Positions 55,860-64,000 of a DNA stretch of 64,000 nucleotides are shown in pieces. The stretch covers positions 75,850,685 to 75,914,684 of the forward strand of contig CM061238.1 in NCBI GenBank assembly GCA_030848705.1. The letters run 5' to 3'. Each line of letters opens with the position of its first letter. The first letter of the stretch is position 1. The notes below the pieces were generated by a model. The model saw nothing but the letters and a program-made list of their open reading frames with translations, was not told the DNA's origin and made no database searches. A program made the position numbers and the translations under genes. The stretch is from Heracleum sosnowskyi (taxonomy: Eukaryota > Streptophyta > Magnoliopsida > Apiales > Apiaceae).

Positions 55860-57217
55860 CTATAACACTGGCTCGATTGACAGAAGCAAATCAAGATGCT
55901 ACAACTGCAATAAGTTAGGGCATTTCGCCACTGAATGTCGGAAGCCTCGTCAAGCAAGAGACGAGAAAGATGTCTATGAAAAGAAAGACTCTTATGAGGA
56001 TTTGAAGAAGGAAAATGCCAAGCTGAAACAGCAACTAGAGGCATTGTCTGGAAAGCAGAAAGGGACAACTTATATAGCAGAGGGAAAACACTGGGATGAT
56101 ACTGATTCGGATGAAGAGGAAGAGTATGTAAATGTTGCCCTAATGGCTGACTCTTCAGAGGAATCACCACAATTATCTCAGGTACCTATCTTAACAACAA
56201 TTGACATGTCTAATTCTGAGTACAAGAAAACTGTGCAAGATCTTAGTGTAGAATTGTTTAATGTACACACAAGCATGCTAGCATCTGAAATGGAAAATGC
56301 TAAACTAGTTCTTAAGATTAAAAATCTAGAATCTAAGAATGAAGAACTAGAGCTTGTAGCTGTCACATTAGAAGATCTTAAGCAAAAGAATGTGTACTTA
56401 GAGAACAAGGTCAAGTGTAATGATGAGATAGAGACTATCCTCAGGAAGCAGATTTCAGATCTAGATTTGAAACTGAATGCTTTTAAGAATTCCGCCCTAA
56501 TTGCTAAGGAGATCATTGATGCTCAGACCATAGGGAACAAGACTTCTATAGGACTTGACTACTCCAAAAAGGCTGGGAAAAAGACTTTGGAATTTCCTGT
56601 GACATCTAATGTTGTCAGGAAGGATATTCCACACATTCTAAGAATGTTGTCTGTCCACTTTTTGTCAAGCCCTTCTCAGAACCTTTTCATGAGGATGATT
56701 TATTCATAAGACAAGAATTGCTTGAGGAGGATTTATTGAAGGAAAAGAGGTAAAGACAAAGTTGCCTAGGAAATCAGTAAAAACTGAAGTAGGTGACTTA
56801 GTTATCAAGGCTAAAAAGAACATGAATGGGAAAAAGAATATTGTTAATCTGAATATTGTTTCTTCTTCTCCCATTGCATCTAGGAAGTTGTGCACTATTT
56901 GTAATTCTGTTGGACACCTTACACATGCATGTAAAAAGGTTAAAGTAGAAACTGCTGATACTTCTGCAATGCATAACATGTCTGACATGCCTGATCTTCA
57001 TGAACCCTGTGGAAAGAAAGAGTGTTTGCTATGTACATACAACATTATGCATGCTTATTTTAAGTTGATGAATGCATCTGGTAGCAATAACACTGATAAT
57101 GTCAAATCCACAGAAAGCATGAATGTCAAACAAGTTAAGACTAACTTGAATGTTACTCCTGTTAAAGTATCTAAACCTTCAGGACCTAAACAAGTTTGGG
57201 TACCAAAGTCCGCTTAA
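55860..57217 (+). pseudogene. B2 gag, 3' part
   Basis: After the TRIM the gag resumes with an intact first zinc knuckle CYNCNKLGHFATEC, the DTDSDEEEE acidic patch and the helical region. A one-base deletion near 56638 shifts the frame, which ends at 56709. 56762-57217 carries the second knuckle CTICNSVGHLTHAC and the conserved end GPKQVWVPKS with its stop. Unlike B1, both knuckles keep all ligands. The frame from 55774 to 55859 is TRIM sequence. Confidence 0.88.
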
Positions 57218-57228
57218 TCAATCTGTGA

Positions 57229-57686
57229 TTGCAGGGTAAGGTTAAAAGCTCAAAGGTCGTGTGGATTATGGATAGTGGTTGTTCTAGACACATGACAGGT
57301 GAAGAGTCCCTGCTTACAGAGGTGGTTAAGAAGACCGGCCCTATTGTAACCTTTGGAGATGACAACAAAGGATTCACTACGGGATATGGTAAACTGAGAA
57401 TTGGGAATGTCATCATTGAAAACATCTCTCTTGTTGAAGGATTGAAGCACAATCTTCTAAGTATCAGTCAGTTCTGTGATAAAGGCTACAATGTAGATTT
57501 CAGAAAGGACAAGTACTTGATCACAAACAGGAAGGATGAGAAGCTTGCTCTACTGGGAGTGAGAAAAGGAAATTTGTTTATAGCTGACTTAAGTTCTACC
57601 AGTGAAGGAGAAGTTACATGTTTCTACAGTAAGGCATCTTCAGAACAAAGTTGGCTATGGCATAAGAAGCTCTCACATTTGAACTT
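57229..57686 (+). pseudogene. B2 pol: protease and start of integrase
   Basis: In the -1 frame relative to gag. Protease MDSGCSRHMTG keeps the D-S-G triad, and the GAG-pre-integrase reads to WHKKLSHLNF. The solo LTR then cuts the HHCC finger, so its histidines and cysteines lie on opposite sides of the insertion. Confidence 0.9.
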
Positions 57687-58674
57687 TGTTAGGAATATGT
57701 TGTTCTTGATGATAATTATAAAAACACTTAGTAGATTTTGTATGAAGTCAATTTTGTAGCTGTCAACGGAATGGTATGCTTTGCAGCATCCGTTGACAGG
57801 TAGCTCATCAACGGAATGAGTCTGATCAACGGAATGAGTAATGTAACAATTGCACTATACAATACTTCACTAGTTGATAAACAATTGTTGTAGGTATTAG
57901 ATAGGTTTTCTAAGTCATGTTGACTAAGTATTAGATAGGCAAAATAGGCTGGTTAATTGTAAATATATTGTGCCTTGTAATTTTGCCTAAGTGAAGACAT
58001 GTCAACGGATTGAAAAATGTACCATCAACGGATTGAAGAATAAAGCTATCAACGGAATACATCTCACTACTATCAACGGATTACTATCACTTTTCTGAAC
58101 AGTTGACAAAGTGATAGTGACAGTTTTCTGACGGATCAAAAGGTGATGTAGAAGTGTACTTTGCATTGGGAGCCATTAAAATGGTCACTGGGAATGAGAA
58201 AACATTCCAATTACCAATTAAGTTCTTGAGTGGGATCACAATAAGCATAAAGACAAAAGACAAGATTTCCAAGGACCGTTGGACAAAAGGAATGAAAAGC
58301 AAGCTGTTGGCGGTTACCTTTAGGACTTTCTAGTGTAGCCAAAAATAACATTGTAAACTTGGGATTTATAACCAAGTGTAGCAGTTCATTTTTATGTAGG
58401 AGAAGTGAGATAGAATAATTTAGTATTAGCTTTCTTTGAAGAGCACTCTCACTCTACATTTGTAACTGAGCAGCTGTGCTACGTTTGTAACACAGATTAT
58501 TCCCACAATAAAAACATCTCAGTTGGATCCTCAAAACATCCAACTGAAATTTTATATTTGCTTGTGTTTTTATTTTCTCTGTCAAGTTATTTAAAAGTTG
58601 TTTTAAGTTTAAAAATATCTAGAATTGTATTCAACCCCCATTCTACAATTCTGTTAGGTCATTTGGGATTAACA
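57687..58674 (+). mobile_element. Solo LTR of 988 bp (copia-like) in B2 integrase
   Basis: TGTTAGGAATATG...GGGATTAACA with perfect duplication AACTT (57682-57686 and 58675-58679). The ending 'TTGTATTCAACCCCCATTCTACAATTCTGTTAGG' style is typical of Sirevirus LTRs, but the family differs from A, B and C. It contains a repeated ATCAACGGA motif upstream of a possible TATA (TTTATAACC, about 58364). Confidence 0.9.
57762..58090. repeat. (A/G)TCAACGGA motif cluster in the 988-bp solo LTR
   Basis: Seven TCAACGGA copies in direct orientation plus one inverted (TCCGTTGA at about 57789) lie in 330 bp. The first pair forms a stem (TGTCAACGGA with TCCGTTGACA). Confidence 0.85.
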
Positions 58675-59571
58675 AACTTCAAAACTATGAACTCTTTGGT
58701 AAAGAGAGAGTTAGTGAGAGGGTTGCCCCTGATGGAATTCAATCAGGAGGGACTATGTGAAGCATGTGAAAAAAGGAAGTCAAAGAAAGCATCACATAGA
58801 AGCAAATAAATGACAAGCATTGTTGAACCATTACAACTGATTCATATGGATTTATTTGGTCCAGTCAATGTTATGTCACTTTCAAGGAAAAGATATGCAT
58901 TAGTGATGGTGGATGACTACTCCAAGTACACATGGGTGTTGTTCTTACAATCAAAGGATGAAGCAACACAACTAATCATTGATCACATCAAGAAGATAGA
59001 AGTGGAAGCTAAGCAACCTGTGCGGACAATCAGATCAGACAATGGAACTGAATTCAAGAATTCAGTTCTTAATGATTTATGCTCAGAGAAAGGAATATCA
59101 AGACAGTATTCAGCACCAAGAACTCCTCAACAGAATGGAGTAGTGGAAAGGAAAAACAGAACCTTGGTTGAAGCAACAAGGACTATGTTAAATGAATCAA
59201 AACTTCCCACTTACTTTTGGGCTGAAGCAGTGAATACAGCTTGCTACACTCAGAATCGAACCCTGATTAACAAAGATCATCAAACTACTCCGTATGAGTT
59301 AATGGCCAACAAGAAACCAACACTGAAGTACTTTCATGTGTTTGGTGCAAAGTGCTTTGTACTAAAAGATGGAGGACATCTAGGCAAGTTTGATGCCAAA
59401 GCAGATGAAGGCATTTTTCTGGGCTATTCTCTGGAATCTAATGCTTACAGGGTGTATGTGATTGAAGATAAGAAGGTGTTGGAAAGCTTTAATGAAACAT
59501 TTGATGACACCAAAAGACCAGGCCTGCAAACAAGAGAGAACTCTGAATCCTTGGTATTTGAAAATCTATAA
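58675..59571 (+). pseudogene. B2 integrase, remainder
   Basis: It resumes at the KTMNSLVKREL block with the CEACEKRK finger half. TAA at 58807 breaks it (Gly in B1). 58810-59571 then carries the D-D-E core (MDLFGP, SDNGTEF, NGVVERKNRT) and the C-terminal block, ending at TAA 59569 where B1 has a serine codon. The upstream frame from 58558 is solo-LTR sequence. Confidence 0.88.
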
Positions 59572-61470
59572 GGAGATCTCTCTGACATTGAAGAAGAACC
59601 TGAAGTTGTTACAGTTATTAATAATAATGATAATGATAATGATTCTGGACCAAGTGGTGACAGTGGTGGAGATACTCAAACTACTACTGGATCCACTAGT
59701 CAATCAACAGGGTCAGTAGATCAAACTGTCAACAACTCAGGGGGAGCAGGAGAAGGATCAACTAGTCACACTCCACAACATCTAGAACAAGGAGAATCAT
59801 CAAGATCGCATCTGCCAAGACAAAGGGTATGGAATAGAGATCATCCCTTTCACTTGATCATTGGTGATCCGGACACGGGAGTGAGAACTAGGAGGACATC
59901 ACAAAATGAATGTCACTATTCTGGGTTTCTTTCAGAAACAGAACCTAAGAAAGTTGAAGATGCCCTAGATGATCCAGATTGGGTGATTGCAATGCAAGAT
60001 GAACTCAATCAATTTGAAAGGCAGAAAGTTTGAAAGCTGGTACCCAGGCCAAAAGGAAAATCTGTTATAGGAACAAGATGGGTATTCAGAAATAAATTGG
60101 ATGAAGATGGCATTGTAATGAGAAACAAAGCCAGACTGGTTGCTAAAGGTTACTCTTAAGAAGAGGGTATAAATTATGATGAAACCTATGTACCAGTAGA
60201 AAGACTTGAGGCCATCAGAATGTTTCTGGCATTCGCAGCACATTCCAATTACAAAGTATATCAAATGGATGTGAAGAGTGCTTTTCTGAACGGGGAGTTA
60301 GAAGAAGAAGTGTATGTGGAACAACCTCCAGGGTTTGAGGATTCAAAACTGGCAGACTTTGTGTACTTTCTATTCAAAGCTCTCTATGGACTCAAACAAG
60401 CTCCAAGGACATGGTATGACACTCTCTCTGAATTCTTACTTGAAAATAATTTTACAAGAGGTGTCGTAGATAAAACTCTCTTTTACAAACAGCACAAAAA
60501 TGATTTGATATTGGTGCAAGTATATGTTTATGAAATATTATTTGGTTCTACTAATGACGATCTATGCAAGAGATTTGCTAAGTTAATGCAGAGTCGATAT
60601 GAAATGAGCATGATGGATGAATTGTCATTCTTTCTTGGACTACAAGTGTATCAAAGGCTAGATGGAATATTCATTTGCCAGTCCAAGTACATCAAAGATC
60701 TTCTGAAGAAGTATCAAATGGAAGACTCATCTACAGCAAAGACTCCAATGCCAACTGCCACTAAGCTTGATAAGGATGAAACTGGTAAGAAAGTTGACAT
60801 CACAGGCTACAGAGGTATGATGGGCTCCTTACTATATCTCACTGCAAGTAGACCAGATATAATGTTTGCAACATGCTTGTGTGCTAGGTTTCAGTCTGAT
60901 CCTAAAGAATCTCATCTAATAGCTGTTAAGCGAATATTTAGATATCTTAAGGGGACCCCAAATCATGGAATTTGGTACCCTAAAGATACAGGATTTGATC
61001 TTATTGGATATACAGACTCAGATTTTGCAGGTTGTAAGATTGATCGGAAGAGTACTTCAGGAAGCTGTCAGTTTCTTGGAAGAAGGCTAGTTTCTTGGTA
61101 CAGCAAGAAGCAACACTCAGTGTCCACATCAACAGCTGAAGCTGAATACATAGTTGCTGGTAGCTGTTGTGCTCAAATCTTGTGGATGAGGAACCAACTC
61201 CGTGACTATGGACTTTTGTTGACAAAGATTCCAATATTTTGTGACAACACAAGTGTCATAGCAATCTCCAACAACCCAGTGCAACACTCGAGGACGAAGC
61301 ACATCGACATCAGGTATCATTTTATCCGAGAGCATGTCATGAATGGAACTGTGGAGTTACATTTTGTACTCACAGAGGAACAAATTGCAGACATCTTCAC
61401 TAAACCACTTGATGAATCCTCTTTTTCTAAGCTGGTTGGTGAACTTGGGATGTTAAATCTTTCTAATTGA
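59572..61470 (+). pseudogene. B2 linker, reverse transcriptase and RNase H, inactive
   Basis: The acidic linker and RT N terminus (59572-60219) contain TGA at about 60030 (TGG in the family) and TAA at about 60158 (CAA). From 60220 a 416-codon frame covers the RT core and RNase H to LDESSFSKLVGELGML. The catalytic YVDD is changed to YVYE (60523-60534), removing both aspartates, so the RT could not work even without the stops. The final FTKPLDES and STAEAEYI motifs are present. Confidence 0.92.
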
Positions 61471-62827
61471 TTTTGATTAGAAGTCAGTAACTGCAAGATA
61501 GTCCTAGTGAATACATGAGTTTAAGAATTATAATATCCTTAGGACTCGTCAATTTATTTTCTGGAGCAATTCTCGTAGTTAGGATTATTGTACTAATTTT
61601 ATGTCATAATTATGGATGATATATCTTCTGCAATTTAATTGGTTATTAATTCTAAAAATTATTTAGGTGCTAATATTTGTTCTAAATATTTAAGCATCTA
61701 TTTAATTTGAATTAATTTACTTTGTTTTAAACATTGTATATTAATGCAGCATAATTTATTGGATTTTAATTGGATAATATCATTTAATGATATTTAGTCA
61801 ATTTTATTCTAAGAAAATTATGAATTTTCTGTTAACATTAATTTTGATAAATTTGAAAAGTTTATTCAGATTAAAAGTTGACAGACAAACAAAAAGTTTG
61901 ATTTTAAAAACAAGAACAGGTTTTAAAAATTGGATTGGAAACAAAAAATATCGAATTTAGAAAATTCGATAGTTTTTCGAAGTACTGAAAGAAAACCATC
62001 GAAGTCAATTTCGATAGTTTTTGAAAGGGAAAAGAAAAACCATCGAAAACATTTTTCGATAGTTTTTGAAATTGATTTGAAAAAATATCGAAGGAATTTA
62101 ATTCATTTTATAATTAGAATTCTCGATAGTTTTTCTAACAGAGTGTTCGATAGTTTTTAGTGTTTAAAGAAGAAAGATTTCGATAGTTTTTCAGAAAGTC
62201 GGTTTAAATTCCAGATTTTAAACACTTCAATAGTTTTTCAAAAACTATCGAAGTGATTTTGACTTTATTGCCCCTCTGAAAAACCCATCGAAAGTACAAT
62301 TTAAATCTATCGACCATGAAATTACAAAAATACCCTGCAGTTTCAAAAAGTATTTAAATGGCACTTAGCTCTTTTTCATCACAATTCTGAGATCTAAGCT
62401 TTCGTTTATAATACTTACAAAATACATACACAAACAAGAACATAATCTTCGACAGTTTCTCAAGTTTTTAACCGTGCAAATTGATTATTTACCACAGTAA
62501 AATCATTTTACAGTGACACTGTTGTGAGTTTGTGATCAATTAAACTTTTATGTTCTTGGTTATAAGTGAAAACCATCGAAGTGACTTTTGTGGGTCTAGT
62601 TTTTGTTAATTGTGTTCATCATAGGAAATTAATTGATTTATCAGTTGATTTCTTTGAGTTTTAAGTGAACATTAAAAAGTTAACAATTAGGGTTCTTAAG
62701 TCAAGTGTTCGAATTTGTGTGTTTGAGAAAAAGGGGTTATTTTGTTTCAAGTTTGATTAATTAGTAATAATTAATTAAAAAAAATTAGTTTTGGTTTAAA
62801 TTGAATTTTCTGGAAATTTGAAAAATA
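61471..62827 (+). other. B2 spacer between pol and third ORF, with motif cluster and TATA-like box
   Basis: Non-coding. A TCGATAG cluster spans 61948-62305. TATTTAAATG at 62351-62360 is TATA-like and lies about 475 bp before the third-ORF ATG. The sequence after it (CTTAGCTCTTTTTCATCAC) is leader-like. Confidence 0.65.
61948..62305. repeat. TCGATAGTTTTT / AAACCATCGAA cluster downstream of B2 pol
   Basis: Six exact TCGATAGTTTTT (about 61968, 62011, 62057, 62123, 62147, 62180), one near copy forming a hairpin with AAAAACTATCGA (62228-62252), and three CCATCGAA complements. It is the same motif as in the B LTR. Confidence 0.9.
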
Positions 62828-64000
62828 ATGGCCGGAGAATTTATCGTAACTAAGACTAATCATGTCTCATTTTAGAATGTCCAAACCATTACGAACTTAC
62901 AGTTTCGTGCATGGGCACAATTTCTGAATACACGTTCTTTAGTGGCATATGCACTGAGTACTCCGGCAGTCCTTTGCATTGATCAATTGACTGCTCTGTA
63001 CACATCCGCCACTGACACATCAGAGAATAATGTAAGTGCCTTCAGTTTTGTTGTGCCAGGGGGCAGAACAATAAGGGTGACGAAACATGACGTTAATAGG
63101 GTTTTACATTTTCCAACAGAAAACCTTGTTCCTGATCCCAATACTGAGGAAATACATGCTTTCTTCACTCTCATTAGAAGTCAACAACCAAACTTCTTTG
63201 TGGGAGAGTTCCTAAAGCATTATCTGACTAAGCCATGGAATTTTTTCTTTCACACTTTAATCCATGTTTTTACTGCTAAGCTTACAAATCTGCATGGCAT
63301 TCCTCTGTTTCTTCAGAAGATAGGGTTTGCCATTCCTAACAATAGGCATATAAACATTGGAAAGCTTGTGATTGATCAGATTATTCTGTGCATGGGACCA
63401 CTGGATGAAAGAACAAGCATAGATGATGTGCTTTGTTTCTATCCTAGGTTCCTACAGCTAATTCTTAATGATGTGTTAACAGATGAAGAGCGGGAGACCT
63501 TTGAAGGTGAGGAGACCATGGAATGCATGAAGATGAAGAACAATGCAATAACAGCTCTGATCAGAAAGAATCATCTTCCAAGGGTGCCAAATGTTCTAAC
63601 TGAATATCTAAGAACGGTACCCCTACCACTTCTACCCCCAGGGGAACAGGTAAACGAAGGTAATTTCCCTGAACCTGTTATGGCTCCTGAACCTCAACCC
63701 ATGGATGTTGATCCATAGCCCTCGGTGGCCATTCCTGACCAAGAGATTGCAAACCCACAATCTCTAACCACGGTCATAGAGCCTTTGTACGAGCCAAATG
63801 AAACCATAAACGAACCTCCTTCCCCTACTGTACCCAACATACAGACATCCTTGAGTGTAGAGGGAGATAGTGCCTCAGAAGCACCACATAAGGAGATACG
63901 CCATTCATCAGCAGCTCTGCCTTCCTCTAAAAAGAGAAGACTAGAAAATGAGGCAACTGTTGAAACTTCATTTCAATCTACCAAAGAGCCCTTCACATAT
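62828..64000 (+). pseudogene. B2 third ORF ('putative plant transposon protein'), broken, runs off the window
   Basis: ATG 62828 opens MAGEFIVTKTNHVSF, stopped by TAG at 62873. The same frame is open to 63715 and carries the family domain (FRAWAQFLNTRSLVAYAL, then GGRTIRVTKHDVNRVLHFP, LTKPWNFFFHTLIHVF, IGKLVIDQIILCMG). It ends in proline-rich sequence. TAG at 63716 (probably CAG before) breaks it, after which the frame continues in Ser/Glu/Pro-rich sequence with a basic SSKKRR patch to the window end. It is homologous in layout to the ORFs at 1-918 and 39636-40764. No signal peptide or membrane anchor is seen. Function unknown. Confidence 0.8.

Larger units (their letters stand above)
45539..64000 (+). 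mobile_element. Element B2: Sirevirus-type Ty1/copia, runs off the window, thrice interrupted
   Basis: Same family and orientation as B1. It contains the 5' LTR, primer site, gag, pol, motif cluster and third ORF; the purine tract and 3' LTR lie beyond 64000. Insertions: LARD-like plus TRIM (47809-55859) in gag and a solo LTR (57687-58674) in the integrase finger. Stops and frameshifts are frequent. Confidence 0.9.

Overview
The window is nuclear DNA from a plant, very probably a eudicot. The evidence is AT-rich intergenic sequence, one host gene with plant-type introns, and dense nested LTR retrotransposons primed by initiator-Met tRNA. The species cannot be named from the sequence. I found one intact host gene: a clade-D type 2C protein phosphatase (PP2C.D) on the + strand, with 4 coding exons at 11590-14089 and a 5'-UTR intron. 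Almost everything else is transposon.

Layout. 1-2464: 3' end of Sirevirus-type Ty1/copia element 'A' (third ORF, purine tracts, LTR). 2465-10840: AT-rich intergenic DNA with MITE-like pieces, an LTR-like insertion flanked by an unusual ~56-bp duplication (5051-6426) and a degenerate AT-rich repeat array (8629-9930). 10840-14290: the PP2C gene. 14290-16957: intergenic, with two MITEs back to back. 16958-34872: a Ty3/gypsy element of Tat/Retand type with a perfect 5-bp duplication (ATAAT). Copia 'B1' (18535-26360) landed in its gag, and minus-strand copia 'C' (28465-34604, duplication AATAC) landed in its 3' LTR. Between them survive its antisense accessory ORF and a palindromic 54-bp tandem array. 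About 35247-45538: minus-strand copia 'D', split by a 3.9-kb solo LTR (35717-39630, duplication GGGCA). 45539 to the window end: copia 'B2', same family as B1, inserted in D. It is itself split by a non-coding LARD-like element (47809-55172), a 683-bp TRIM (55177-55859) and a 988-bp solo LTR (57687-58674, duplication AACTT). All gag/pol genes carry stops, frameshifts or insertions, so no autonomous element is complete in the window.

The most interesting pattern is regulatory. Three elements (B, D and Tat) have a dense cluster of a family-specific, often palindromic motif, then a TATA-like box, then an accessory ORF that is not gag or pol. In family B the same motif cluster is also in the LTR. 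Each other copia-type LTR here whose U3 can be read carries its own motif cluster upstream of its candidate TATA box. I infer, without proof, that accessory proteins may recognise their own family's clusters, in the manner of the VANC anti-silencing proteins of plant VANDAL elements. Palindrome clusters in maize Sirevirus LTRs are already known. The matching cluster in front of the internal accessory ORF, and the parallel in a Ty3 element, are what deserve testing.
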